Of a stretch of DNA of 35,356 bases, positions 24,319 through 32,166 are shown piece after piece. Below the pieces are notes generated by a model, which had not been told where the DNA came from, did not search any database, and saw nothing but the letters and a program-made list of their open reading frames with translations. The stretch is from Acholeplasmatales bacterium (lineage in GTDB: Bacteria; Bacillota_I; Bacilli_A; Acholeplasmatales; Anaeroplasmataceae). Both the position numbers and the translations under genes were made by a program. The first letter of the stretch is position 1; each line of letters opens with the position of its first letter. The DNA is taken from positions 1 to 35,356 of the forward strand of contig JAFTQR010000035.1 in the NCBI GenBank assembly GCA_017462645.1, written 5' to 3'.

Positions 24319-24354
24319 AACGTCTACATCATATGATGTTGACGTTTTTTTTTC
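24319..24354 (+). terminator. Intrinsic terminator after the PiT-DUF47 operon
   Basis: AACGTC-T-ACATCAT (24319-24332) and its mirror to 24346 pair with one mismatch, followed by a long T run. Confidence 0.9.
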
Positions 24355-24430
24355 TAAATTAAATCTTTTAAATTTATTTATTATATTTTATACTATAGTT
24401 GTATATTATTTCGATTAGGAGGTATCTAAT

Positions 24431-25738
24431 ATGGATTATTTTCTTGCAATTGATATTGGTGCCTCAAGTGGAAGACATATAATTGGATATAAGGATGATA
24501 ATAATAATTTAATTACTGATGAGGTATATAGATTTTCTAATCAAATTGATACCATAAATAATCATTTAATATGGGATATTGATAGAATCTTAAGTGAGGT
24601 TGAAAAGGGTATTAAATTAGCTTTATTAAAATATCCAAATATTAAAAGTATGTCTATAGATACTTGGGGAGTAGATTATGTACTATTAAATAATGATAAG
24701 GAAATTTATCCTGTATATGCCTATAGAGATACTAGAACTAAGGAATCTATAGATAAGGTTCATAGTATTATTCCCTTTGATAGATTATATGAAATAACTG
24801 GCTCTCAATTTCAAGAGTTTAATACTATCTATCAGCTATATTGGGATAAGCTAAATAATAGATTAGATAATGCTACTGATTTTTTATATATTCCAGAATA
24901 TTTAATGTATAAGCTAACAGGCATTAAGGCTTTTGAATATACTAACGCCTCAACATCAGGTATGATGGATGCGATTGATAATATATATTCAAATGAAATA
25001 ATTAATAAGCTAGGCTTTAATAGTTCTTTATTTAAATCTTTAAATAAGCCTGGGTATATAGTTGGTGATTTTAAAGAGGATATTATAAAAGAATTAGGTG
25101 GAAATATTAAGGTTTTATTATGCCCTACTCATGATACTGCAAGTGCAGTAGAGGGAATACCAATGCATGAAAATTCACCATACATTTCAAGTGGTACATG
25201 GTCTTTATTAGGTATAAAGCTACCAAATGCTATTACTAATAATACTGCAAAATATGCAAATTATTCTAATGAATATGGGCCTAATTACATTAGATTTCAA
25301 AAGAATATTATGGGACTTTGGATAATTCAATGTCTATCTAAAGAAATGAATTTAGATTTTCCTACTATGGTTGAAATGGCTAGAAAAAGCTATTATTATG
25401 AAATATATGATGTAAATGCTGAATGCTTTTTAAATAGTAGTAATATGAGGCTTGAAATAATTAATTGGTTTAAAAATAATAATAAGCCTATACCAAATAA
25501 TGATAATGATATTATAAATACTACATATAGATCATTAGCCTATTCTTATAAAATAGCATTAGAAGAATTAGAAAAAATTACTAATAAAAAATATGCTAAT
25601 TTATATATTGTAGGTGGAGGAGCTAAGAATGTTTATTTAAATGAATTAACTCAGGAATTTACTAATAAAAGGATAATTGCATTGCCTATTGAGGCTACTG
25701 CGATTGGCAATTTATTATCACAAATAAAGGAGAATTAA
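24431..25738 (+). CDS. rhaB: L-Rhamnulokinase
   Basis: This 435-residue FGGY-family sugar kinase phosphorylates L-rhamnulose to L-rhamnulose-1-phosphate. The N-terminal phosphate loop IDIGASSGRHIIGY, the sugar-site residues in SIDTWGVDY and the RDTRT segment, STSGMMDA, CPTHDTASAVEGIP and YISSGTWSLLG are typical of RhaB. GGGAKN lies near the C-terminal nucleotide site. It is shorter than E. coli RhaB (489) but complete. TTAGGAGGTAT provides a strong ribosome site. Only one base separates its stop from rhaA, so the rha genes form a tight operon. No local AraC-type regulator is present and the promoter hexamers are unclear. Confidence 0.93.
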   Translation: MDYFLAIDIGASSGRHIIGYKDDNNNLITDEVYRFSNQIDTINNHLIWDIDRILSEVEKGIKLALLKYPNIKSMSIDTWGVDYVLLNNDKEIYPVYAYRDTRTKESIDKVHSIIPFDRLYEITGSQFQEFNTIYQLYWDKLNNRLDNATDFLYIPEYLMYKLTGIKAFEYTNASTSGMMDAIDNIYSNEIINKLGFNSSLFKSLNKPGYIVGDFKEDIIKELGGNIKVLLCPTHDTASAVEGIPMHENSPYISSGTWSLLGIKLPNAITNNTAKYANYSNEYGPNYIRFQKNIMGLWIIQCLSKEMNLDFPTMVEMARKSYYYEIYDVNAECFLNSSNMRLEIINWFKNNNKPIPNNDNDIINTTYRSLAYSYKIALEELEKITNKKYANLYIVGGGAKNVYLNELTQEFTNKRIIALPIEATAIGNLLSQIKEN

Positions 25739-25739
25739 T

Positions 25740-26972
25740 ATGCGTAAAGAGGTTAAAGAAAAATATGCTAAATATGGTATTGATGTAAATAAAGCATTAA
25801 AGGAATTAGCTAAGGTGAAAATTAGCATTCATTGCTGGCAGCTAGATGATGTTAGTGGCTTTGAAAATGCTGGTAGCTTAACTGGAGGTATTCAATCTAC
25901 AGGAGATTATCCAGGTAAGGCTAGAAATTTTAACGAACTAATAAATGATTTAGATGTAGCCTTAAAATACATTCCAGGAAGTAAGAAGATTAATTTACAT
26001 GCATGCTATCAAACAGGTAATATAGTTGATAGAAAAGATGTTAATATAGATCAATTTAAGGCTTGGGTGGATTACGCTAAGGAGCGTAATTTAGGATTAG
26101 ATTATAATCCTACTATTTTTTCATCTCCTATGCTAAAAGATGGCTTAAGCTTATCATCACCTGATAAGGAAATAAGAGATTATTGGATTGAGCATTGTAT
26201 TAATTCATTAAAGATTACAGAATACTTTGGTCGCGAATTAAAACAAAAATCGCTTTGTAATATTTGGATTCCAGATGGTCTTAAGGAGGTTCCTGCAGAT
26301 AGATTAGGTCCAAGAAAAAGATTAAAGGAATCACTAGATAAAATATTGGAATATAAGTATGATAAAAAAGTAATGGATGTATCAGTAGAGTCAAAGGTTT
26401 TTGGTATAGGTGTTGAATCATATACAGTAGGCTCAAATGAGTTTTATCTTAGCTATGCAATGAAAAATAATATATTATGCTTATTAGATACAGGCCATTT
26501 TCATCCAACAGAAAATGTAGCTGATAAAATATCATCTTTAATATTGTTTTCACCAAAGCTTGCTTTCCATGTTTCAAGACCTGTTAGATGGGATAGTGAT
26601 CATGTGCTAAAGCTTAATGATGACCTACAAGATGTTGCGGATGAATTAGTTAAATGTGATATTTTAGATAAGGTATATTTAGGCTTGGATTATTTTGATG
26701 GATCAATTAATAGAGTTGCTGCCTTAATAATTGGTGCTAGAAATATGGAAAAAGCCTTGCTAAAGGCTTTATTAACTCCTTGGAATTTACTTAAGGAAGC
26801 ACAAGATAATTATGATCATACAAGAGTTTTAGCTCTTCAAGAGGAGATTAAAACCTTACCATGGACAGAGGTATGGGATGAATACTGTAAAAAAGAGGGC
26901 TGTCTTGATGAGTCAGGTTGGTATGAAAATGTTATGGAATATGAAAAAGAAATATTATTAAAAAGAGGTTAA
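25740..26972 (+). CDS. rhaA: L-Rhamnose isomerase
   Basis: This 410-residue TIM-barrel, Mn2+-dependent enzyme isomerises L-rhamnose to L-rhamnulose. Diagnostic segments are ISIHCWQLDDVSGFE, LHACYQTG, IWIPDGLKEVPADR with the substrate Asp, LLDTGHFHPTENVADK, and HVSRPVRWDSDHV followed by LGLDYFDGS. These hold the His and Asp metal ligands. Length is close to the E. coli enzyme (419). The start is one base after rhaB and uses AAAGGAG at the end of that gene. Mn2+ use by this enzyme is a minor point of contact with the Mn2+ riboswitches nearby. Confidence 0.96.
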   Translation: MRKEVKEKYAKYGIDVNKALKELAKVKISIHCWQLDDVSGFENAGSLTGGIQSTGDYPGKARNFNELINDLDVALKYIPGSKKINLHACYQTGNIVDRKDVNIDQFKAWVDYAKERNLGLDYNPTIFSSPMLKDGLSLSSPDKEIRDYWIEHCINSLKITEYFGRELKQKSLCNIWIPDGLKEVPADRLGPRKRLKESLDKILEYKYDKKVMDVSVESKVFGIGVESYTVGSNEFYLSYAMKNNILCLLDTGHFHPTENVADKISSLILFSPKLAFHVSRPVRWDSDHVLKLNDDLQDVADELVKCDILDKVYLGLDYFDGSINRVAALIIGARNMEKALLKALLTPWNLLKEAQDNYDHTRVLALQEEIKTLPWTEVWDEYCKKEGCLDESGWYENVMEYEKEILLKRG

Positions 26973-26974
26973 TT

Positions 26975-27766
26975 ATGAGCTGTATAGATGAGGTAACAGA
27001 AATATTAGATTTATTATATAAGCATAATTGGGATGAAAGAAATGGTGGTAATCTTTCTTATATATTAACTGAAGAAGAGGTTAATTTTATTTGTAATCCT
27101 AATAATATAATTCGTGAATTTAAATATTCGTTTGATATGAGTGAATTGGTTGGTAAATATTTTATTATTACAGGAACTGGTAAGTATTTTAAAAATTGCT
27201 TAAAGGATCCAATTAATAACTTAGGTATTATGAAGGTCTTAGATAAAAACACCTTAGGTCTTGTTTGGGGATATTTAGATGGAGGTAGACCTACAAGCGA
27301 GGCACCAACACATTTAAAATGTCATATCGAAAGATTAAAACAAGATAAAGAGCATAGATTAGTAATCCATTGTCATCCTACAAATATAATTTGTATGACA
27401 CATGTACATGATTTAGATTCTAATCACTTTACAGAGGATTTATGGAAAATGCAAACAGAATCTATTGTAGTATTCCCAGAGGGTATTGCAGTATTACCTT
27501 GGATTTTATGTGGTGGAGAAGAAATAGGTATTGCCACAGCAGATAAAATGAAGGAATATCGTTCTGTTGTATGGGCACAGCATGGAATTTTCTGTACAGG
27601 TAAAACATTAGATGAGGTATTTGGTCTTATTGAAACAATAGAAAAGGCTGCAGAAATATATATGAAAATATTTGATAAAAAAATATATCAATCTATTACT
27701 AATGAGCAATTGATTACATTAGCTAAGGCTTTTAATCTAAATTATAGAAAAGGAATAATTGATTAA
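26975..27766 (+). CDS. rhaD: Rhamnulose-1-phosphate aldolase
   Basis: This 263-residue class II zinc aldolase cleaves L-rhamnulose-1-phosphate into dihydroxyacetone phosphate and L-lactaldehyde. It belongs to the aldolase II/RhaD/FucA family: RNGGNLSY near residue 23 forms the phosphate site, VIHCHPTN carries two zinc histidines and AQHGIFCTG the third. It completes the rhaBAD order, starting two bases after rhaA stops. No gene for lactaldehyde reduction or for a microcompartment lies in the window. Confidence 0.94.
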   Translation: MSCIDEVTEILDLLYKHNWDERNGGNLSYILTEEEVNFICNPNNIIREFKYSFDMSELVGKYFIITGTGKYFKNCLKDPINNLGIMKVLDKNTLGLVWGYLDGGRPTSEAPTHLKCHIERLKQDKEHRLVIHCHPTNIICMTHVHDLDSNHFTEDLWKMQTESIVVFPEGIAVLPWILCGGEEIGIATADKMKEYRSVVWAQHGIFCTGKTLDEVFGLIETIEKAAEIYMKIFDKKIYQSITNEQLITLAKAFNLNYRKGIID

Positions 27767-27771
27767 GAATT

Positions 27772-28956
27772 ATGATAAATAGCATTTATAATCAAATTAT
27801 ATTAAAAATCAAAAGAGACCATATAAAATGTATTAATAATATGGATAAGCCATTATTTTTGATTTCCACTGCATATCCAGGTGTATGGCTTGAGCATGTG
27901 TATGATTCAATTATGTATGCAAGGCTATTTAATGATACTAGTATTGCAGTAAATACAATAAATGCTTTTATTGATTTACAGCAAGATGATGGACAATATC
28001 CATATTCAATAAAAGAAAATAATACTGTTGGATATAGCCAAATTCAAGAATGTGTTTCTTTTGCTAAATTAGCCTTTATGGTTTATGAAATGATTTTGGA
28101 TAAATCCTTTTTATTAAAAATTTATGCTTCAGCAAAAAAATGGGTAAGCTGGCTATATAATAATAGAATGACTCTAAATAAAGGTCTTGTTGAAATGTTT
28201 GTTGGTTATGATACAGGTCATGATAATAGTGCTAGATTAGATGGAATGAAATATAAAGGTAATTATTCAATTGGGGACGTTAAGCAAAATGCAGGTATAT
28301 TACCAAAATGTGATGTTGCACCTATTATTGCGGTTGATATGAATTGTAATTTATATGGAACGCTTAAAACAATATCTAAAATGGCTAATATACTTAATTT
28401 AAAGGATGAAGAATTTAAATATAATGAAATGGCTTATGAGCTTAAGGCTAATTTATTTAAATATTGTTATGATGAGGATGATGTATTTTTTTATGATTTA
28501 GATAAATTTTGTAATAAAAGAAAATATCTATCATCAACTATATTTCATTTGTTTTTAGAAGGTGTTTTAGATAAAACTACTGATAAAAATTTAATTGATA
28601 ATTTATTTAAATTACATATTTTAAATGAAAATGAATTTAATACAAGCTATCCTTTTCCTGCAATGGCAATAAATGACTCTGAATGGATTATGCATAAAAT
28701 GCCTAATTCATGGGGCTATTATTCACAGGCTTTAATAGCTATTAGATGTAGCTTATGGATGGATGAGTATGGATATAGTGATTTTTACAATCATATATTA
28801 AGTAAATGGGTAGAAGGCTTAATAAATAATTTTGATAAAAACCCAATGTCACAGGAATTAGATCCTGTTACTGGTATATCCTCAGGAGCATCTACATGGT
28901 ATTCAACATCAATGCTATTATTTATATATGCAGTTAAAAGATTGAAAATGTTATAG
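27772..28956 (+). CDS. Six-hairpin glycoside hydrolase (GH63/GH37-like clan GH-G)
   Basis: This 394-residue cytoplasmic protein has the alternating helix pattern of an (alpha/alpha)6 barrel. Matching segments to clan GH-G enzymes are GVWLEHVYDSIMYARLF near the start, GYDTGHDNSARLDG (about residues 145-158, like the GxDNSPRW loop) and VDMNCNLYGTLKTISKMA, like the DLNAYL helix. The proper substrate is not evident. It starts five bases after rhaD with only a weak ribosome site, so it is probably translationally coupled. The position suggests it releases rhamnose or a neighbouring sugar from pectic oligosaccharides. GH78/GH106-type rhamnosidases share the fold but match less well. Confidence 0.6.
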   Translation: MINSIYNQIILKIKRDHIKCINNMDKPLFLISTAYPGVWLEHVYDSIMYARLFNDTSIAVNTINAFIDLQQDDGQYPYSIKENNTVGYSQIQECVSFAKLAFMVYEMILDKSFLLKIYASAKKWVSWLYNNRMTLNKGLVEMFVGYDTGHDNSARLDGMKYKGNYSIGDVKQNAGILPKCDVAPIIAVDMNCNLYGTLKTISKMANILNLKDEEFKYNEMAYELKANLFKYCYDEDDVFFYDLDKFCNKRKYLSSTIFHLFLEGVLDKTTDKNLIDNLFKLHILNENEFNTSYPFPAMAINDSEWIMHKMPNSWGYYSQALIAIRCSLWMDEYGYSDFYNHILSKWVEGLINNFDKNPMSQELDPVTGISSGASTWYSTSMLLFIYAVKRLKML

Positions 28957-28968
28957 AAGGTTTTGTAT

Positions 28969-29373
28969 ATGAAATATAATAATCCAATAATATTAAGCGA
29001 TTATAGTGATCCGGATGTTATCAGATATAAATCGAATTATTATATGGTTGCATCATCATTTAATCATGTTCCTGGTATTCCAGTATTAAAAAGTAAAAAT
29101 TTAATAAATTGGAAGCAAATAGGATATGTATATAATAATTTGCCATTTGAACGTTTTGAAAATGTTTGTCATGGAGATGGAGCCTGGGCTCCATCATTAA
29201 GATATCATAATGGATTTTTTTATTGTATAGTTTCTTTTTATAAGGAAGGAATATATGTATATAGTTGCACTGATATAGAAAAAGGAGATTGGTCTGAACC
29301 TTGGTGCCTATATAAGGGGGATAATTTTGAAGACCCATGTCCTATTTGGTATGAAGGTTTCAAAACAGTATAA
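28969..29373 (+). pseudogene. N-terminal fragment of a GH43 glycosidase, truncated
   Basis: The 134-residue frame begins MKYNNPIILSDYSDPDVIRY and includes YYMVASSF, the catalytic-base region DPDV and AWAPSLRYHNGFFYCIVSF, ending at EDPCPIWYEGFKTV. These are the first blades of a GH43 beta-propeller (beta-xylosidase/arabinofuranosidase type, usually about 500 residues). The catalytic acid and remaining blades are missing, so it should be inactive. A TTG at 28963 is open, but AGAAGG (28955-28960) spaces correctly to the ATG at 28969. The stop is immediately followed by a 57-base palindromic element, suggesting deletion or insertion there. Confidence 0.82.
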
Positions 29374-29430
29374 TTAAAACTATAAAACTCTATAAAACCA
29401 TGATATACTTAAAGTATATTATAGTTTTAA
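29374..29430. repeat. 57-base element with perfect 12-base terminal inverted repeats (possible mobile-element scar)
   Basis: TTAAAACTATAA (29374-29385) is the exact inverse of 29419-29430. Inside lie a second near-palindrome, ATATACTT-A-AAGTATAT (about 29403-29419), and a direct repeat CTATAAAAC. It starts on the base after the premature stop of the GH43 fragment. No transposase is present. A MITE-like relic or deletion scar is the best guess. Confidence 0.5.
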
Positions 29431-29595
29431 GGAGTTTTTGTAGATGGAAATTTAATAAAATCTTTAATTATAAAAAGTGATTGTTTTATGGATTACACAA
29501 TTCAATTGTCAGGAAATACAAGTTCCTTGTTAACGTTTAAAGTTCCTTTTGAAGAGATTCATATTTTGTCATTTGAAATAATTAATATGATATAA
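29431..29595 (+). pseudogene. Short coding-like remnant downstream of the palindrome
   Basis: The frame GVFVDGNLIKSLIIKSDCFM to EIINMI is open for 54 codons and ends with TAA at 29593, with no start codon and ribosome site at its head. It reads like the C terminus of a beta-rich protein whose beginning has been lost, possibly on the other side of the deletion that cut the GH43 gene. No family recognised, and chance openness is possible. Confidence 0.3.
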
Positions 29596-29619
29596 CATTC
29601 AATAAACTATATTAATTTG

Positions 29620-29650
29620 AACGGAATAATTGAATTTTATTCCGTTTTTT
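29620..29650 (+). terminator. Intrinsic terminator closing the rhamnose region
   Basis: AACGGAATAA (29620-29629) pairs with TTATTCCGTT (29637-29646), followed by T. Confidence 0.9.
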
Positions 29651-29682
29651 GTTTTGATTTGTTAAATATTGTCAATTAGAGG

Positions 29683-29712
29683 TTGATTTTTAATATTAAT
29701 TAAATATATAAT
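29683..29712 (+). promoter_or_regulatory. Promoter of the hydrogenase operon
   Basis: TTGATT (29683-29688) and TATAAT (29707-29712) are spaced by 18 bases. No Rex-type TTGTGAA-N4-TTCACAA box was seen. Confidence 0.6.
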
Positions 29713-29762
29713 ATATTTAAGTGTTGAATTTTTCTTTTAAATTTTACATAATAATATAAACT

Positions 29763-29800
29763 TAAGGAGGGAAAGGTATATTTATACCGATAAGATTATG
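29763..29800 (+). promoter_or_regulatory. Unusual translation start region of hydC: distant ribosome site with intervening hairpin
   Basis: AAGGAGGG ends about 27 bases before the ATG (29798), far beyond normal spacing. Between them GGTATA (29775-29780) and TATACC (29783-29788) form a tight hairpin that could bring the two together. Alternatively, translation could start at the in-frame ATT codon at 29780, which has ideal spacing from GGAGGG. Confidence 0.55.
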
Positions 29801-30274
29801 TTAGAAAAAAGTTATTATGAAAAGGCTGACGAAATAATAGCACATTATGGTGCTTGTCAAGCATCTTTAATTCCTATTATTCAAGATATTCAAACTGAAT
29901 ATAGATATTTACCAAAGGAATTATTAAGCTATGTAGCAGGTAAGATTGGTATTACTGAGGCTAAGGCATTTAGTGTTGCTACATTCTATGAAAATTTCTC
30001 TTTTGAACCAAAGGGAAAATATGTTATTAAGGTTTGTGATGGAACTGCATGTCATGTTAGAAAGTCTTTAACTGTATTAGAAAGAATTTATAGTGATTTA
30101 GGCTTATCTAAGGAAAAGCATACTACAGATGATATGCTATTTACTGTAGAAACAGTTTCATGCTTAGGTGCATGTGGATTAGCACCAGTTGTAATGGTTA
30201 ATGATGATGTTCATCCTTCAATGAACCCAGATGCTGTTACTGAGCTATTAAAGAGCTTAAAGGAGGAGGCTTAA
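29798..30274 (+). CDS. hydC: NADH-linked [FeFe]-hydrogenase subunit HydC (NuoE-like)
   Basis: This 158-residue thioredoxin-fold [2Fe-2S] protein is homologous to NuoE, the 24-kDa subunit of complex I. The cluster cysteines lie in CDGTACHVR and CLGACGLAP, and the N-terminal helical part has the usual LIPIIQDIQTEYRYLP. In trimeric hydrogenases HydC sits on HydB and relays or gates electrons. The conserved part of the family begins close to the ATG at 29798, so this start is kept although the ribosome site is oddly distant. hydB begins just after the stop, within a GGAGGAGG context, so the three genes form one operon. Confidence 0.93.
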   Translation: MLEKSYYEKADEIIAHYGACQASLIPIIQDIQTEYRYLPKELLSYVAGKIGITEAKAFSVATFYENFSFEPKGKYVIKVCDGTACHVRKSLTVLERIYSDLGLSKEKHTTDDMLFTVETVSCLGACGLAPVVMVNDDVHPSMNPDAVTELLKSLKEEA

Positions 30275-30275
30275 T

Positions 30276-32153
30276 ATGGAAAGAATAAGCAATCAAATTA
30301 AGCTAAATCAAATAAAGGAAAATACTATTTTAGAAATTAATAAGACTAGATGTAGAGTTCTTATTTGTGCAGGTACTGGATGCTTAGCAGGTGGGTCTGC
30401 AGAAATTTATAAAAAGATTTGTGAATTAGCTAAGAATGATAAAGATATTGAAATTAGATTTGAGGATGAGGTTCCACATGGTGAAATTACTGTTAAGAAG
30501 AGTGGTTGCCATGGTTTCTGTGAAATGGGTCCTTTAATGAGAATTGAGCCTCAAGGCATTTTATATACTAAGGTTAAATTAAGTGATTGTGAGGAAATTT
30601 ATAATAGTACTATTAAAAACGGTCAAATTGTTAATAGATTATTATACAAGCAAAATGGTGTTGAATACCCTAAGCAATCAGAAATTCCATTCTATAAGAA
30701 GCAAACAAGATTAGTACTAGAAAACTGTGGTACTATCGATGCTGAGCATATTGAAGAGGCTATTGCACATGATGCATATCAAGGCCTTTCAAAGGCATTA
30801 TTTGAAATGACTCCTGCAGATGTTATTAATGTTATTACTGAAGCTAACCTACGTGGTAGAGGAGGCGGCGGCTTCCAAACTGGATATAAGTGGAGTCAGG
30901 TTGCTAGACAAAAGGAAACAATCCGTTATGTAGTATGTAATGGTGATGAGGGTGACCCAGGTGCTTTCATGGACAGAAGTATTATGGAGGGTGACCCACA
31001 TAAGATGATTGAGGGTATGATGATTGCAGCATATGCAGTAGGTGCTCAAGAGGGTTATATCTATGTACGTGCTGAATACCCATTAGCTATTAATAGATTA
31101 AAGCTAGCTATTAAGCAGGCTGAAGAGGCAGGCTTATTAGGTGATAATATTTTAGGTACTGATTTTTCATTTAGATTACATATTAATCGTGGTGCTGGTG
31201 CCTTCGTTTGTGGTGAGGGTAGTGCGTTAACTGCATCTATTGAGGGTAATAGAGGTATGCCACGTGTTAAGCCACCTCGTACTGTTGAGCAAGGCTTATT
31301 TGGTAAACCAACTGTTTTAAATAATGTTGAAACATTTGCTAATGTTCCAATGATTATTAGAAATGGTGCTGAATGGTTTAAAAATATTGGCCCTAAGACA
31401 AGCCCAGGTACTAAGGCGTTTGCCTTAACTGGTACAGTAAATAATACTGGTCTTATTGAGGTACCAATGGGTACAACATTAAGAGAGGTTATCTTTGATA
31501 TCGGTGGTGGTATTAAGGATGGTGCAAACTTTAAGGCTGTACAAATCGGTGGTCCATCTGGTGGATGTTTAGTTGAGGAGCATTTAGGAATTAGCTTAGA
31601 CTTTGATTCATTAAAGAAGGTTGGAGCTATGATTGGTTCAGGTGGTCTTGTTGTTATGGATAATAACACTTGTATGGTTGAGGTTGCTCGCTTCTTTATG
31701 AACTTTACACAAAATGAAAGCTGCGGTAAGTGTGTTCCTTGTAGAGAGGGTACTAAGCGTATGCTTGAAATATTAGAAAGAATTGTTGCTGGAAATGGTA
31801 CTTTAGAGGATTTAGATATACTTGAAGAGCTAGCAAGTACAATTACAGACACTGCATTATGTGGCTTAGGTAAGAGTGCTGCACTTCCTGTTGTTAGTAC
31901 ATTAAAATTATTTAGAGATGAATACGTTGAACACGTTGTTGACAAGAAGTGTCGTTCTAATAACTGCTCTGCATTACGCAAGTTTGTTATTAATCCTGAA
32001 TTATGTAAGGGATGCTCAAAATGTGCTAGAAACTGTCCAGTAGGTGCTATTACAGGACAAATTAAGAATCCATTTACAATCAATACTGAAAAATGTATCA
32101 AGTGTGGTGCATGTATTAGCTCATGTCCATTTGGTGCTATATATACAGAATAG
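30276..32153 (+). CDS. hydB: NADH-linked [FeFe]-hydrogenase subunit HydB (NuoF-like flavoprotein)
   Basis: This 625-residue subunit carries FMN and the NAD(H) site. Domain order is an N-terminal thioredoxin-like [2Fe-2S] domain (CAGTGCLAGG and CHGFCEMGP, about residues 30-90), then the NuoF core with the FMN/NADH loop GRGGGGFQTGYKW near residue 193 and CGEGSALTASIEGNRGMPR. The [4Fe-4S] motif SCGKCVPCREGT follows. A two-cluster ferredoxin domain lies at the end (CKGCSKCARNCPVG and CIKCGACISSCPFG). This full architecture is that of HydB in bifurcating HydABC enzymes, rather than plain NuoF. The stop is followed by AGGAGGT for hydA. Confidence 0.95.
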   Translation: MERISNQIKLNQIKENTILEINKTRCRVLICAGTGCLAGGSAEIYKKICELAKNDKDIEIRFEDEVPHGEITVKKSGCHGFCEMGPLMRIEPQGILYTKVKLSDCEEIYNSTIKNGQIVNRLLYKQNGVEYPKQSEIPFYKKQTRLVLENCGTIDAEHIEEAIAHDAYQGLSKALFEMTPADVINVITEANLRGRGGGGFQTGYKWSQVARQKETIRYVVCNGDEGDPGAFMDRSIMEGDPHKMIEGMMIAAYAVGAQEGYIYVRAEYPLAINRLKLAIKQAEEAGLLGDNILGTDFSFRLHINRGAGAFVCGEGSALTASIEGNRGMPRVKPPRTVEQGLFGKPTVLNNVETFANVPMIIRNGAEWFKNIGPKTSPGTKAFALTGTVNNTGLIEVPMGTTLREVIFDIGGGIKDGANFKAVQIGGPSGGCLVEEHLGISLDFDSLKKVGAMIGSGGLVVMDNNTCMVEVARFFMNFTQNESCGKCVPCREGTKRMLEILERIVAGNGTLEDLDILEELASTITDTALCGLGKSAALPVVSTLKLFRDEYVEHVVDKKCRSNNCSALRKFVINPELCKGCSKCARNCPVGAITGQIKNPFTINTEKCIKCGACISSCPFGAIYTE

Positions 32154-32166
32154 GAGGTAAATATCG

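Noticed and set aside
29660-29690. Rex-type redox operator before the hydrogenase operon
   Set aside because: TCAATTAGAGGTTGA gives only four-base arms and does not match TTGTGAA-N4-TTCACAA.
31061-32101. 346-codon open frame on the minus strand inside hydB
   Set aside because: It lies wholly opposite the well-supported hydB coding sequence and its translation shows no domain. It is a shadow of codon bias.
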